A stretch of 64,000 nucleotides of DNA from Variovorax sp. (GCA_025352265.1 JANXTS010000085.1:19096-83095); one strand, 5' to 3'; shown: positions 41,017 to 51,177, numbered from the stretch's first letter. Program-made: numbers and translations. The notes: a model not told the origin generated them from the letters alone.

Positions 41017-43227
41017 TCAGCGCCAGCTTGCTCGCATGCGACTCAACAAATCGATGGTCGCGGCCGGCGGCGGCACTGCCGGCGCCCTCGCCGGCGGCGC
41101 CGGCCACGTCACCTGTTCGAACCGCGCCGTGTCGGCATCGGAAATGAAGCGCGTGCGCCCGGCGTAGAGATGGCGATCGCCGCGTACGGCCTGCTGCGTT
41201 ACATAGAAGCGCTGCGGGACCAGCAGGTGCAAATGGTCACGCGCCCGCGTCATGGCGACATAGAGCAACCGCCGTTCTTCTTCGAGCTCTTGCGCGCCCT
41301 GCGCGACATCGGCGGGCATGCAACCGTCGACCACGTTGAGTACATGCACCGAGTTCCACTCCTGACCTTTGGCCGAGTGGATGGTCGACAGAATCAGATA
41401 GTCCTCGTCGAGCAGCGGCGGCCCAGACCGGTCGCTCGTTGCCTCGGGCGGATCGAGCGTGAGTTCGGTCAAAAACCGTTCGCGCGACGCGTAGCCAGAA
41501 GCCAGCCTCGCCAGCTGTTCGACGTCGCCGTGCCGTACGCCCGAAGTGTCGTCGTGCAGCCGCTCGAGGTGCGGTATGTACCAGCGCAGGGCGAGTTCCA
41601 TGTCCGCTGGCCAGCCGAGCGAAGAATCACGCAACGCGGCGTACGTCTCGGCAAACCGCTGCCATTCGACCTGCGCTGCAGCAGGCGGCGTGAATGTCTT
41701 CATCGCGACGCCTGGGTCGGCCGCTACATCCATGGCATCGAGCAGACGTGTTGCCGTCACCGGCCCGATCCCAGGAATCATCTGCGTCACGCGGAATCCC
41801 GCCATGCGGCCGCGCGGATTTTCTGCAAAGCGCAGCACGGCGAGCAGATCCTTGACGTGCGCAGCTTCGAGAAACTTGAGACCGCCGTATTTGACGAACG
41901 GGATGTTGCGCCGCGCCAGCTCGAGCTCCAGCGCAGCGCTGTGTGTCGAGGTGCGAAACAGTACCGCCTGTGATTTGAGCGCGAGGCCGCCCTCGCGGTG
42001 CGCCAGCACGCGGTCGGCCACCCAGCGCGCCTGCTGGGCTTCGTCGGGCACCAGCACCAGTTGAGGTCGACCGGCCGAGGCCTTGTCGGTCCACAGTGTC
42101 TTTGCGTGCCGCTCGGTCGCCTGCGCGATGACGGCGTTCGACACGTCCAGGATCGGCTGCGTCGAGCGGTAGTTACGCTCCAGCGTGACGATGCGCGCCT
42201 CGCGCGTGAACTGCGAGGAGAAGTCGAGGATGTTGCGCACCGTGGCGCCCCGAAACGAATAGATCGATTGCGCGTCGTCGCCCACGACGGTGACACCGCG
42301 ACCATCGGGCTTCAGCGCCATCAGGATCGAGGCCTGCAAGCGGTTCGTGTCCTGGTACTCGTCGACCAGCACATGGTCGAAGCGCGCGCCAACCTGCGCC
42401 GCCAAAGTCGGTTCGGCGACCATGCCGGCCCAGTACAAAAGCAAGTCGTCGTAGTCGAGCACGTTCTGCTGTTGCTTGGCTTCTACGTAGGCGCCGAACA
42501 AGCGCTTGAGCTCTACTGCCCATTCGGCGCACCACGGAAACGCCTGCTTGAGCACGTCGGCCAGTGGCGCGCAAGTGTTGACGGTGCGCGAGTAGATGGA
42601 CAGGCAGGTGCCCTTGTGCGGAAAGCGCCGTGTGCTACCGGACAGCCCGAGCTCGTGCCGGACCAATCCCATCAGGTCTTCCGCATCCCCACGATCGTGG
42701 ATGGTGAAGTTGTCGTTCAGTCCGATGTGTGCGGCGTACTCGCGCAACAGGCGCGCGCCGATGCCGTGAAAGGTGCCGGCCCAAGGCAGCGTCGGCAGGA
42801 CTTCGGACTTGAGCGCGAAAACACGCGCCACAACCTGTCCCGCACGCCGTTCCATCTCTTGCGCGGCACGCCGTGAAAACGTGAGCAGCAGGATGCGCTG
42901 CGGATCCGTCCCTAGCGCGATGAGACGCGCCACGCGGTGCGCGAGCGTGCTGGTTTTGCCTGAGCCAGCACCTGCGATAACCAGCAGCGGTCGGTCGTCG
43001 CAAGCGGGGTCGCCAGGCGCCGCATCGATGCCGTGCTCGACCGCTGCCCGCTGCTCATCGTTGAGGTCGGCCAGCGCCGCCGCTAGCCGCTCTGCCGGCG
43101 TGGTCGGTGTCGCACCATGCGCCGAAAGATGCGGAGGGAGAAGGGTCGGCGCCACGGTCTGCATTGGCGCAACTTTACTGGATGCCCATCCAGATGCGTG
43201 ACCGTTACATGACGGGCCCGGTGACAT
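41017..43227 (-). CDS. UvrD/Rep-type ATP-dependent DNA helicase
   Basis: A 736-residue superfamily 1A 3'-5' helicase. Motif I is AGAGSGKT near residue 85 (VIAGAGSGKTSTLAHR). Other motifs are Ia/Q-type LLLTFSRRAA, II DEYQDTN, III GDDAQSIYSFRGA, IV ERNYRS, V STIHSAKGQEW and VI LLYVAMTRARDHL. It is shorter in the 2B region than E. coli UvrD or Rep and ends with a Pro/Ala-rich tail, so it is an extra family member whose role (repair or fork restart) is not defined. The start at 43227 has AAGG 8 bases upstream; an ATG at 43164 is also possible. It is divergent from corA. Confidence 0.9.
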   Translation of the reverse strand: MSPGPSCNGHASGWASSKVAPMQTVAPTLLPPHLSAHGATPTTPAERLAAALADLNDEQRAAVEHGIDAAPGDPACDDRPLLVIAGAGSGKTSTLAHRVARLIALGTDPQRILLLTFSRRAAQEMERRAGQVVARVFALKSEVLPTLPWAGTFHGIGARLLREYAAHIGLNDNFTIHDRGDAEDLMGLVRHELGLSGSTRRFPHKGTCLSIYSRTVNTCAPLADVLKQAFPWCAEWAVELKRLFGAYVEAKQQQNVLDYDDLLLYWAGMVAEPTLAAQVGARFDHVLVDEYQDTNRLQASILMALKPDGRGVTVVGDDAQSIYSFRGATVRNILDFSSQFTREARIVTLERNYRSTQPILDVSNAVIAQATERHAKTLWTDKASAGRPQLVLVPDEAQQARWVADRVLAHREGGLALKSQAVLFRTSTHSAALELELARRNIPFVKYGGLKFLEAAHVKDLLAVLRFAENPRGRMAGFRVTQMIPGIGPVTATRLLDAMDVAADPGVAMKTFTPPAAAQVEWQRFAETYAALRDSSLGWPADMELALRWYIPHLERLHDDTSGVRHGDVEQLARLASGYASRERFLTELTLDPPEATSDRSGPPLLDEDYLILSTIHSAKGQEWNSVHVLNVVDGCMPADVAQGAQELEEERRLLYVAMTRARDHLHLLVPQRFYVTQQAVRGDRHLYAGRTRFISDADTARFEQVTWPAPPARAPAVPPPAATIDLLSRMRASWR

Positions 43228-43377
43228 AATTCGCGCCTTGCTGCAATCGGAGACTCCACCTTGGAAACCTACCCGTCTTGGCAGCTTCCGGTTCCCGTTT
43301 GACGCGCGTGTCGATCGAGGGATTCGGGAGCGCCCCGCCCTCGTTCAACCGCACAGTCCATTCACGGGAGTGAGCCA

Positions 43378-44370
43378 ATGCTCAACATCTTTACGCTCGC
43401 CAATGGGCGCCTAGTCCAGGAAGAAATCGAGTCGCTCGAGGAGCTGTCGAAATTCCAGCCGATCTGGGTCGATCTCGAGTCGCCCACGGTCGACGAAAAG
43501 CGCTGGATCAAACAGTACTACGGCCTCTCCATCCCCGAAGACGCGATGGACGAGGACATCGAAGAGTCCGCTCGCTTCTATGAAGAAGACAACGGGGAAC
43601 TGCATATTCGCAGCGACTTTTTGATCGACGATGACGAGGATCCCCGCTCGGTACGCGTCGCCTTCATCCTGAACCAGCACAACAGCGAACTGCGCAGCCG
43701 CGGGGTGCTGTTCTCCATCCACGACGAAGACGTTCCGGTATTCCGCCTGCTGCGCATGCGCGCACGACGCGCGCCAGGCCTCATTGAAGACGCCAAGGAG
43801 GTACTGCTCAAGCTGTTCGACGCCGACGCCGAGTACTCCGCCGACACGCTGGAAAACATCTACGACGACCTGAAGAAAGTCAGCGAAAAAGTGCTGGCCG
43901 GCAAGATGACCGACGACCTGGCGAGCGAAGTGCTGGGCGAGATCGCGCGTCACGAAGACCTGAACAGCCGCATTCGCCGCAACGTGATGGATACACGCCG
44001 CGCTGTCAGTTTCATGATGCGCAGCAAGATGCTGAATGCTGAACAGTTCGAAGAAGCGAGACAGATCCTGCGCGACATCGAATCGCTCGACAACCACACC
44101 GCGTTCCTGTTCGACAAGATCAACTTCTTGATGGACGCGACAGTCGGTTTCATCAACATCAACCAGAACAAGATCATCAAGATCTTTTCGGTGGCGAGCG
44201 TCGCGTTGCTGCCGCCAACGCTGGTGGCGAGCATCTACGGCATGAACATGAAGTTCCCAGAGCTGGAATGGCTTGGGCCAACGCTCAGCTACCCTTATGT
44301 CGTCATCTTCATGATCGCCAGTGCCCTGGGGCCGATGTGGTACTTCGGCCGCAAGGGTTGGCTTTCCTGA
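43378..44370 (+). CDS. corA: Magnesium/cobalt transport protein CorA
   Basis: A 330-residue CorA family channel for Mg2+ (also Co2+, Ni2+). A large acidic cytoplasmic domain (about 1-265) precedes two C-terminal membrane segments. The selectivity motif YGMNMKFPEL (GMN near residues 288-290) joins them. The C-terminus ends in a basic WYFGRKGWLS. GGGAGTGAG is 5-13 bases before the ATG. It is divergent from the helicase gene over 150 bp and convergent with mtnN 26 bp downstream. Confidence 0.95.
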   Translation: MLNIFTLANGRLVQEEIESLEELSKFQPIWVDLESPTVDEKRWIKQYYGLSIPEDAMDEDIEESARFYEEDNGELHIRSDFLIDDDEDPRSVRVAFILNQHNSELRSRGVLFSIHDEDVPVFRLLRMRARRAPGLIEDAKEVLLKLFDADAEYSADTLENIYDDLKKVSEKVLAGKMTDDLASEVLGEIARHEDLNSRIRRNVMDTRRAVSFMMRSKMLNAEQFEEARQILRDIESLDNHTAFLFDKINFLMDATVGFININQNKIIKIFSVASVALLPPTLVASIYGMNMKFPELEWLGPTLSYPYVVIFMIASALGPMWYFGRKGWLS

Positions 44371-44396
44371 CGTCTGCCCCTAATTCACTGCGCGCG

Positions 44397-45140
44397 CTAG
44401 TCGAGCAGGGAAAGCAGGGCGCTTATCAGGGCTCTGGCCTGCTTGCCGGCGACTTGGGAGAGATAGGCGGGAAAGTCGACGTGGGCAGCATCGTCGGCGC
44501 GGTCGGAGATGTTGCGTACGGCGGCAAAAGGGATGCCGTAGTCGTAGCAAACCTGAGCTACGGCTGCGCCCTCCATGTCGACGGCCAAGGCATCGGGAAG
44601 ATCGCGCTGCAAGGTCATCGCCTCTTGGGCGGCTGAAACGAAGCGGTCGCCGCTGATCAGCAATCCTTTGTGCGTGCGCATGCCATCGAGCTTGAAGCGG
44701 GCGCGGGTGGCGCCATCGAACAGGCCACTCGACACAGCGCTTGCCGCCATCGACAGCAAGCCGACCAGCTCCGCATTGGCAGCGAAGCGTGACAGGCCAT
44801 AAAGGGGCACTTCATGACGCGGGAACAGCGGTAGAGCGTTCATGTCGTGCTGCAGGAATTCCGTCGCGATGACGGTGTCGCCGACCCGCACATCGGGACA
44901 CAAGCCACCGGCAACGCCGGTGAACACGATGCGCTGCGCGCCGAAGCGCTCGATCAATGCTGTGGCAGTCGTCGCAGCGGCCACCTTGCCGATGCGAGAC
45001 AGCGCCAGCACGACCGGCCTGCCATGCCAGCGACCAGTATGGAAATCGCGCCCCGCGTGCCGAACGTGCTCCGTCCCATCGAGCTGCTCGCGCAGGCCGT
45101 GCTGCTCTTCGGGCAGCGCACTCAGAATGGCGGTTGGCAT
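44397..45140 (-). CDS. mtnN: 5'-methylthioadenosine/S-adenosylhomocysteine nucleosidase
   Basis: A 247-residue nucleoside hydrolase that cleaves adenine from methylthioadenosine and S-adenosylhomocysteine, serving methyl recycling. Conserved elements are SALPEEQHGL near the start, VFTGVAGGLCPDVRVGD, AVDMEGAAVAQVCYDYGIPF and the catalytic Asp in RNISDRADD. The ATG overlaps the stop of an upstream 30-codon ORF (TGATG) and has no good Shine-Dalgarno, so initiation may depend on coupling. It is the last gene in the pnt-fadD-mtnN series. Confidence 0.94.
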   Translation of the reverse strand: MPTAILSALPEEQHGLREQLDGTEHVRHAGRDFHTGRWHGRPVVLALSRIGKVAAATTATALIERFGAQRIVFTGVAGGLCPDVRVGDTVIATEFLQHDMNALPLFPRHEVPLYGLSRFAANAELVGLLSMAASAVSSGLFDGATRARFKLDGMRTHKGLLISGDRFVSAAQEAMTLQRDLPDALAVDMEGAAVAQVCYDYGIPFAAVRNISDRADDAAHVDFPAYLSQVAGKQARALISALLSLLD

Positions 45141-45232
45141 CAGCGCGCTGCTCTAGCGATCAGCGGCTTGTCGAAACCGTAGGCCTTCAGCAACTCGGAA
45201 TGGCTCAGGCGCGTGAAGATGAAACTAAGCAT
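45140..45232 (-). CDS. Candidate 30-codon leader ORF coupled to mtnN
   Basis: This short frame opens with ATG at 45232 (MLSFIFTRLSHS...) and ends with a TGA sharing one base with the mtnN ATG (TGATG). It has normal-looking amino-acid content and no recognised domain. Its own ribosome-binding site is weak. It could drive mtnN translation by coupling, or could be the remnant of a longer gene. Conservation in relatives is the deciding test. Confidence 0.35.
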   Translation of the reverse strand: MLSFIFTRLSHSELLKAYGFDKPLIARAAR

Positions 45233-45299
45233 TGATCGTCTTGATGCAAGACCAGTGCCGGCCGTCCGACGCGTGTTCCCGTCACGTTGCCGGAGGCGG

Positions 45300-46994
45300 T
45301 CAGACGGTCGCTGCCGACTTCTTGGCGTCGCGCAGTTCGCGTCGCAGGATCTTGCCTACTGGCGTCTTGGGCAAGTCGGTTCGGAACTCGATCACGCGTG
45401 GCTGTTTGTAGCCGGTGAGGTTGGCGCGGCAGAACTCCTTGACCTGGGCTTCCGTCAGCGTCGGGTCTTTGCGAACGATCACCAGCTTGACCGCCTCACC
45501 GGTCTTTTCGTCCGGCACGCCGACCACCGCGCATTCGAGCACTCCGGCGAGCGTGGCCACCACATCTTCGACTTCGTTCGGGTACACGTTGAAGCCGCTC
45601 ACCAACACCATGTCTTTCTTGCGGTCGACGATCTTGAAGAAGCCTTGCGCGTCGACGGTGCCGATGTCGCCGGTCTTGAGGTAACCATCGGGTGTCATGA
45701 CCTTGGCTGTCTCGTCGGGCCGCTGCCAGTAGCCGGCCATTACCTGCGGGCCCTTGATGGCGATTTCTCCCCGCTCGCCAGCTGGCACTTCGATGCCCTC
45801 ATCGTCCAGCAGCTTGAGCCAGGTGCTCGACAGCGGCAGCCCGATGGTGCCGGTATACGAAGCGCTTATGGTCGGGTTGCAAGTGGCCGAAGGCGATGTC
45901 TCCGAGAGGCCGTAGCCCTCGCAAATCGGGCAGCCGGTTTTTTCGAGCCAGAGCTTGGCGACGGCTCTCTGCACCGCCATGCCGCCACCGACCGACACCT
46001 TCAGGTTCTTCCAGTTGACGGTGTTGAAGTCCGCATGATTGGCCAGGCCGTTGAAGAGCGTGTTGACCGCCGGGAAGCTATGGAAGGTGTGCTTGGACAA
46101 CTCCCTCAGCGTGCCGGCCAGGTCGCGCGGATTCGGAATCAAGATCACCTTGCCGCCGGTGCGCAGCCCCAGCATCATGTTCACCGTGAAAGCGAAGATG
46201 TGATACAGCGGCAAGGCGCAAACGCTGGTCGACTGCTCACCGGCCGGTATGCGCTGCATGACAGGGTCGTTCCAGGCTTCGGACTGCAGCACGTTGGCGA
46301 TTACGTTGCGATGCAAGAGCACCGCGCCCTTCGACACGCCAGTGGTGCCGCCGGTGTACTGCAGCACCGCGACATCGTCGGGCCCGATGGGAACGGGCTG
46401 AAATGTGCGGCTCGCGCCCTGATCGAGCGCATCGTTGAAGCGCACCGCGGCCGGCAGGTTGAAGTCGGGTACCAGCTTCTTGACGTTGCGCACCACGTAG
46501 TTGACGAGCGCGCCCTTCAGGAAGCCGAGCCGGTCGCCCATCGACGCCAGCACGATGTGCTTGATCGGCGTGGCCGCGATGCAGTGCTGCAGCGTGATGC
46601 CGAAGTTCTCCATGATCACGATCGCCTTGGCGCCGGAGTCCTTGAGTTGATGCTCGAGCTCACGAGGCGTGTAGAGCGGATTCACGTTCACCAGAATCAG
46701 CCCGGCCCGTAGGATGGCCGCAACGGCGATCGGATACTGCGGGCAATTGGGCATCATCGCGGCGACCCGGTCGCCCTTGACCAGACCGAGGCCTTGCAGA
46801 TACGCCGCCAGTGCCTTGCTCTGCTTGTCGGTCTCGGCGTAACTGACGTCCTTGCCCATGAAGCTGTAGGCCGTGCGGTCCGCGTACTTGGTAAAGCTTT
46901 CCTCCATGAGCGCGACGAGCGACGCATAACGCGAGGCATCGATGTCGGCGGGGACGCCTTGCGGGTAGCTGCTCAGCCAGGGGCGGTCGGTCAT
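45300..46994 (-). CDS. fadD: Long-chain fatty acid-CoA ligase
   Basis: A 564-residue adenylate-forming enzyme (E. coli FadD 561) that activates fatty acids to acyl-CoA at the inner face of the membrane. The AMP-binding P-loop is YTGGTTGVSKG near residue 220; GYGLSETSP is the A5-type motif; the C-terminal hinge and catalytic Lys region reads DRKKDMVLVSGFNVYPNE ... PKTPVGKILRREL. The ATG at 46994 has GAAAGAGA upstream and the expected start; the frame to 47093 overlaps pntB. The gap after pntB is 55 bp. Confidence 0.95.
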   Translation of the reverse strand: MTDRPWLSSYPQGVPADIDASRYASLVALMEESFTKYADRTAYSFMGKDVSYAETDKQSKALAAYLQGLGLVKGDRVAAMMPNCPQYPIAVAAILRAGLILVNVNPLYTPRELEHQLKDSGAKAIVIMENFGITLQHCIAATPIKHIVLASMGDRLGFLKGALVNYVVRNVKKLVPDFNLPAAVRFNDALDQGASRTFQPVPIGPDDVAVLQYTGGTTGVSKGAVLLHRNVIANVLQSEAWNDPVMQRIPAGEQSTSVCALPLYHIFAFTVNMMLGLRTGGKVILIPNPRDLAGTLRELSKHTFHSFPAVNTLFNGLANHADFNTVNWKNLKVSVGGGMAVQRAVAKLWLEKTGCPICEGYGLSETSPSATCNPTISASYTGTIGLPLSSTWLKLLDDEGIEVPAGERGEIAIKGPQVMAGYWQRPDETAKVMTPDGYLKTGDIGTVDAQGFFKIVDRKKDMVLVSGFNVYPNEVEDVVATLAGVLECAVVGVPDEKTGEAVKLVIVRKDPTLTEAQVKEFCRANLTGYKQPRVIEFRTDLPKTPVGKILRRELRDAKKSAATV

Positions 46995-47049
46995 GTTTTT
47001 GTCTCTTTCGCTATTGAAAGTCGCTGTCTTTCGGTGTTTGAGGTCCTCG

Positions 47050-48549
47050 CTACTCGATCGCCTTGCCCATGTCCTCGACCACCTTCTTCGCATCGCCGAA
47101 AACCATCATGGTCTTGTCCATGTAGAACAGTTCGTTGTCCAGGCCCGCATAGCCCGCCGCCATGCTGCGCTTGTTCACGATCACCGTCTTGGCTTTGTAC
47201 GCCTCCAGGATCGGCATGCCGTAGATCGGGCTGCCCTTGGTGTGCGCTGCAGGGTTCACCACGTCGTTGGCGCCCAGGATGATCGCCACGTCGACCTGGC
47301 CGAACTCGCCGTTGATGTCTTCCATCTCGAAGACCTGGTCGTACGGCACTTCGGCCTCGGCCAGCAGCACGTTCATGTGGCCCGGCATGCGTCCCGCTAC
47401 CGGATGGATCGCGTACTTGACCTTGATGCCTCTGTCGGTCAGCTTCTGCGCGAGTTCCTTGACCGCATGCTGTGCGCGAGCCACGGCCAAGCCGTAGCCC
47501 GGCACGATCACGACCGTCTCGGCATTGCCCAGCACGAAGGCAGCGTCGTCGGCGCTGCCGGTCTTCACAGGCCGCTGCTCCTTGGCGCCGGTGGCGGCCG
47601 TAGTGGCCTCGCCACCGAAGCCGCCCAGGATCACGTTGAAGAACGAGCGGTTCATCGCCTTGCACATGATGTAGCTCAGGATGGCGCCCGACGAACCCAC
47701 GAGCGAGCCTGCAATGATCAGCATCGCGTTGTTCAGCGAGAAGCCGATGCCCGCGGCGGCCCAGCCCGAATAGCTGTTGAGCATCGACACCACCACCGGC
47801 ATGTCGGCCCCACCGATCGGGATGATGATGAGCACGCCCATCACGAAGGCCAGCGCCAGCATCGCGAAGAAGGCGATCCAGCTTTCGGTGCCGACGAACA
47901 CCAGGCCGAGCACCAGCAGCAGCAGCCCGAGCACCAGGTTGAGCATGTGCTGGCCCTTGAACTGGACAGATGCGCCCTGGAACAGCCGGAACTTGTACTT
48001 GCCCGACAGCTTGCCGAAGGCGATGACCGAGCCGCTGAAGGTGACCGCGCCGATGGCCGCGCCCAGGAACAGTTCGAGCCTATTGCCGAAAGGAATCGCA
48101 TAGCGCAAAAAGCCGTCGACCAGCACCGCGCCCTCGGCCGTCGTGGCGGCCGCGACTGCAGCGACCGGCGGCGGCGTGATGCCGAAGGCCCACGGTTCCG
48201 CGACCGCAGCCACGCCGATGAACACCGCCGCCAGGCCGATCATGCTGTGCATGAAGGCGACCAGCTCGGGCATCTTGGTCATTTCGACCTTGTTCGCCAT
48301 GTAGGCGCCGATGCCGCCGCCGACCACCAGCGCGCCCAGCACCCACACCAGGCCGCGCCCGAAGTCGACGTTGAGCGATTGCGCCTGGCCGTGCACCAGT
48401 GCGATGGTCGTGACCACCGCGATCGCCATGCCGCTCATGCCGAAGACGTTGCCGCGGATGGAGGTGGTCGGATGGCTCAGGCCCTTGAGGGCCTGGATAA
48501 AGAAGACGCTGGCGACGAGGTACAGCAGCGTGACCACATTCATGCTCAT
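47050..48549 (-). CDS. pntB: NAD(P) transhydrogenase subunit beta
   Basis: A 499-residue membrane subunit of proton-translocating transhydrogenase. About nine membrane helices (domain II) fill residues 1-270. Domain III, which binds NADP(H), follows ([44 protein letters not shown]). It uses the proton gradient to make NADPH from NADH. The ATG at 48549 overlaps the pntAb stop by four bases (ATGA), so translation is coupled. Confidence 0.96.
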   Translation of the reverse strand: MSMNVVTLLYLVASVFFIQALKGLSHPTTSIRGNVFGMSGMAIAVVTTIALVHGQAQSLNVDFGRGLVWVLGALVVGGGIGAYMANKVEMTKMPELVAFMHSMIGLAAVFIGVAAVAEPWAFGITPPPVAAVAAATTAEGAVLVDGFLRYAIPFGNRLELFLGAAIGAVTFSGSVIAFGKLSGKYKFRLFQGASVQFKGQHMLNLVLGLLLLVLGLVFVGTESWIAFFAMLALAFVMGVLIIIPIGGADMPVVVSMLNSYSGWAAAGIGFSLNNAMLIIAGSLVGSSGAILSYIMCKAMNRSFFNVILGGFGGEATTAATGAKEQRPVKTGSADDAAFVLGNAETVVIVPGYGLAVARAQHAVKELAQKLTDRGIKVKYAIHPVAGRMPGHMNVLLAEAEVPYDQVFEMEDINGEFGQVDVAIILGANDVVNPAAHTKGSPIYGMPILEAYKAKTVIVNKRSMAAGYAGLDNELFYMDKTMMVFGDAKKVVEDMGKAIE

Positions 48550-48869
48550 TTCTTGTCTCCTGCAGGTGCCACGATCTTCTTTTCTTTCTTCTTGAACATC
48601 TCCAGCATCCGCCGGGTGACCAGGAAGCCGCCGAAGACATTGACCGCCGCCAGCGCCACCGCCAGCACGCCCATGGTCTTGCCCAGCGGCGTGACGGTGA
48701 GGGCAGCCGCGAGCATGGCGCCGACGATGACGATCGCAGAAATCGCGTTGGTCACGGCCATCAACGGCGTGTGCAGCGCTGGCGTGACGGTCCACACCAC
48801 GTGGTAGCCCACGTAGATGGCCAGCACGAAGATGATCAGGTTGATGACTGTGTGAGATACGGGGTCCAT
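48546..48869 (-). CDS. pntAb: NAD(P) transhydrogenase subunit alpha, membrane part
   Basis: A 107-residue protein with three membrane helices, equivalent to the C-terminal membrane part of E. coli PntA. Splitting of the alpha subunit in two genes is common outside enterics. The C-terminus is Lys-rich (MFKKKEKK). GAGGAGA sits 5 bases before the ATG at 48869. It lies between pntAa (32 bp gap) and pntB (4-base overlap). Confidence 0.93.
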   Translation of the reverse strand: MDPVSHTVINLIIFVLAIYVGYHVVWTVTPALHTPLMAVTNAISAIVIVGAMLAAALTVTPLGKTMGVLAVALAAVNVFGGFLVTRRMLEMFKKKEKKIVAPAGDKK

Positions 48870-48901
48870 GGCTTCTCCTCGTTCGGTCGTTCTTGTTTGT
48901 C

Positions 48902-50044
48902 TTACTTGCGAGTGACTTGGCCGTCGTGCGACACGCGGCAGGCAGCGACGATGTCGTCTTCCAGATCGATCTTCAGCGCGCCCTCCTTGGTGACGATCAG
49001 CTTCACGAAATCGAGCACGTTGCGCGCATACAAGGCCGAGGCATCGGCCGCCACCAACGCGGCCAGATTGGTTTCGCCGACGATGGTCACGCCATGCTTG
49101 ACCACCGTCTTGTCGGCTTCGGAGATCGGGCAATTTCCTCCGGTGAGGCCGCCCACGCTGTCCGGCCCCTTGCCAGCGGCGATATCGACGATCACCGAGC
49201 CGGGCTTCATCGCCTTGACCATGTCTTCTGTGATGAGCGTCGGCGCGGCGCGGCCGGGGATGAGCGCGGTGCTGATCACGATGTCGGCCAGCGCCACGCG
49301 CTTGGCGACCTCGACTTGCTGGCGCGCCAGCCAGCTCGGGGGCATCGGCTTGGCATACCCGCCTACGCCGACAGCGGCTTCCTTCTCTTCGTCGGTGTCG
49401 TAAGAAACCTCGATGAACTTGCCGCCGAGCGATTCGATCTGCTCCTTGACGCTGGGGCGCACGTCAGAGGCTTCGATCACCGCACCCAGCCGCTTGGCCG
49501 TTGCGATGGCCTGCAAGCCTGCCACACCGACGCCAAGGATGACAACGCGGGCTGCCTTCACGGTGCCGGCAGCAGTCATCAACATCGGGAAGAAGCGCTG
49601 GTATTTGTCGGCGGCGATCATCACGGCTTTGTAGCCGGCGATGTTGGCCTGGGAGCTGAGCACGTCCATGCTCTGGGCGCGGGTGGTGCGCGGGGCCGCT
49701 TCAAGTGCGAAGGCGGTCAGGCCGGCCGTGGCCATGCGCTGCAGGCCAGTGGCGTCGAACGGGTTGAGCATGCCGATAAGTACGGTGCCGGGCTTCATCG
49801 AAGCAGCTTCACTTTCCGACGGTGTGCGCACCTTGAGGACCATTTCCGCGGCGTACGCGCCGGCAGCGTCGACGATCTCGGCGCCGGCGGCCTGGTAAGC
49901 CGCATCGGTGACGCTGGCTGCGACACCGGCGCCCGCCTGCACGCGCAAGCTGTGTCCAAGTGCCAATAGTTTCTTGACCGTCTCGGGGGTGACGGCCACT
50001 CGGGTTTCACCCGCCGTCGTTTCGGCGGGTACGCCTATCAGCAT
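48902..50044 (-). CDS. pntAa: NAD(P) transhydrogenase subunit alpha, NAD-binding part
   Basis: A 380-residue soluble subunit (domain I) binding NAD(H). It opens [19 protein letters not shown], as in the alanine dehydrogenase/PntA family. The dinucleotide-binding loop is [22 protein letters not shown] near residue 170, followed by the mobile-loop region (SYDTDEEKE...GGYAKPMP). CGAGGAG lies 6 bases before the ATG at 50044. It is first in pntAa-pntAb-pntB. The promoter lies in the 404-bp gap shared with the divergent response-regulator operon. Confidence 0.96.
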   Translation of the reverse strand: MLIGVPAETTAGETRVAVTPETVKKLLALGHSLRVQAGAGVAASVTDAAYQAAGAEIVDAAGAYAAEMVLKVRTPSESEAASMKPGTVLIGMLNPFDATGLQRMATAGLTAFALEAAPRTTRAQSMDVLSSQANIAGYKAVMIAADKYQRFFPMLMTAAGTVKAARVVILGVGVAGLQAIATAKRLGAVIEASDVRPSVKEQIESLGGKFIEVSYDTDEEKEAAVGVGGYAKPMPPSWLARQQVEVAKRVALADIVISTALIPGRAAPTLITEDMVKAMKPGSVIVDIAAGKGPDSVGGLTGGNCPISEADKTVVKHGVTIVGETNLAALVAADASALYARNVLDFVKLIVTKEGALKIDLEDDIVAACRVSHDGQVTRK

Positions 50045-50448
50045 AGAAGTCTCCTCGGGGGGCAGGGGGTCGCGGAATGCGGGCAGAGCTTACCGCAAGA
50101 CTCCAGCCCGACGACTCAGCGGATACGCGGACACCAGAACAGGCAAGAGCGCGGCCAGCCTCCTCTCTTTGCTACTGAAATGATAGCCACGGCGTGGTCT
50201 TGCAAACGCATCGCAACGGCCGCGACAACGCGGCCCGAGGGCTCGATGCACGCTGCGGCTGGCTTGCATGCGTGCCCAACGAAGAAAAGCAAAAGCGCAC
50301 TAATGCGCATCCGATGACATTTGTTATCGACGCGGCCATCTGTCTGTGTAGAAGTTAACAGTTGCACTGGAAGGTCGTCGCTAACATCCCCGCAGCGGCT
50401 CAAGGCCGCATCGAGTAAGTAGAAATCGGTTAGCAGGGAGCTCAAAAA
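50045..50448. other. Gene-free divergent region between pntAa and the response regulator
   Basis: This 404-bp gap must hold promoters for both operons, though no strong boxes are obvious. It contains GCTA/TAGC around 50171-50187, a weak hairpin. A perfect 5-bp hairpin at 50295-50308 has T-rich sequence on its minus-strand side (listed separately). CTGT-N10-ACAG lies at 50342-50359. AGGGAG about 10 bases before 50449 is the regulator's ribosome-binding site. A 45-codon ORF beginning near 50181 has no ribosome-binding site and is not called. Confidence 0.5.
50282..50308 (-). terminator. Possible minus-strand terminator in an intergenic region
   Basis: Read on the minus strand, GCGCA-TTAG-TGCGC (50295-50308) is followed by TTTTGCTTTTCT. 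The stem is short (5 bp) but GC-rich, and the T tract is good. No annotated minus-strand gene ends here, so it may end an unannotated small RNA or block antisense transcription entering pntAa. Confidence 0.3.
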
Positions 50449-51177
50449 ATGAGAATTGCGGCGCTTGACGACGAAGCGGGTCAGCTCGAGCTGATTCACC
50501 ACACGATGGATGGCATTGGCCACGAATGCCACGGCTATGGAGACGCGAGAACGCTATTGCGCGACCTCCGGACGCAGACCTTCGACTTGCTGATTCTCGA
50601 TTGGAGCCTGCCAGATGTCGAAGGCCCGACCGTTGTGCGCTGGATTCGCGAGGAGATCGGCAGCAGGCTGCCGATCTTGTTCGTGACCAACCGGCGCGAA
50701 GAGGCCGACATGGTCGAGGGCCTGGGCGCCGGTGCCGACGACTTCATGGCCAAACCGATTCGCGTCGGCGAGTTGAAGGCCCGCGTGCAGGCGCTGCTGC
50801 GCAGAGCTTACCCAGCGCATTTCGAGTCGGAACTGGTCTTCGGCCCGTACCATTTCTTTCCGCAATCGCGCAGCCTCGAAGTCAACAGCAAGACGGTCGA
50901 ACTGAAGCATCGCGAGTACGAGCTCGCGCTCTTCCTGTTCCAGAACATGGGCCGGCTGCTATCGCGCGAGCATTTGCGTGAAGCGGTCTGGGGACTCGGG
51001 CCGGAGCCGGCCTCGCGCTCACTCGACACCCACGTGTCGCGCCTTCGCAGCAAGCTCGATCTGCGACCGGCCAACGGCTTTTTGCTGTCGGCCATCTATG
51101 GTCTTGGCTATCGACTCGAAGCGCTCGAGGCAGACAGCTTCTCGGACGTTCGCACCGCCCTCGGCACGCGTTCATGA
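50449..51177 (+). CDS. OmpR-family response regulator
   Basis: A 242-residue two-component regulator. The receiver domain (1-115) has the acidic pair D7/D8, phospho-acceptor D51 (LILDWSLPD), T80 (LFVTN) and K102 (MAKPI), all intact. A winged-helix DNA-binding domain follows (about 125-225; LKHREYELALFLFQNMGRLLSREHL, then SRSLDTHVSRLRSKL). It is predicted to be phosphorylated by the CHASE2 kinase encoded two genes downstream. The stop overlaps the next ATG by four bases (ATGA), so the FecR-domain protein is translationally coupled to it. Confidence 0.93.
   Translation: MRIAALDDEAGQLELIHHTMDGIGHECHGYGDARTLLRDLRTQTFDLLILDWSLPDVEGPTVVRWIREEIGSRLPILFVTNRREEADMVEGLGAGADDFMAKPIRVGELKARVQALLRRAYPAHFESELVFGPYHFFPQSRSLEVNSKTVELKHREYELALFLFQNMGRLLSREHLREAVWGLGPEPASRSLDTHVSRLRSKLDLRPANGFLLSAIYGLGYRLEALEADSFSDVRTALGTRS

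Noticed and set aside
50181..50318. 45-codon ORF in the pntAa-regulator gap
   Set aside because: There is no ribosome-binding site and no family resemblance; codon content looks random.
50342..50359. LexA-like CTGT...ACAG upstream of the response regulator
   Set aside because: The spacing is 10 bases, whereas the LexA box needs 8; the flanks do not fit either.
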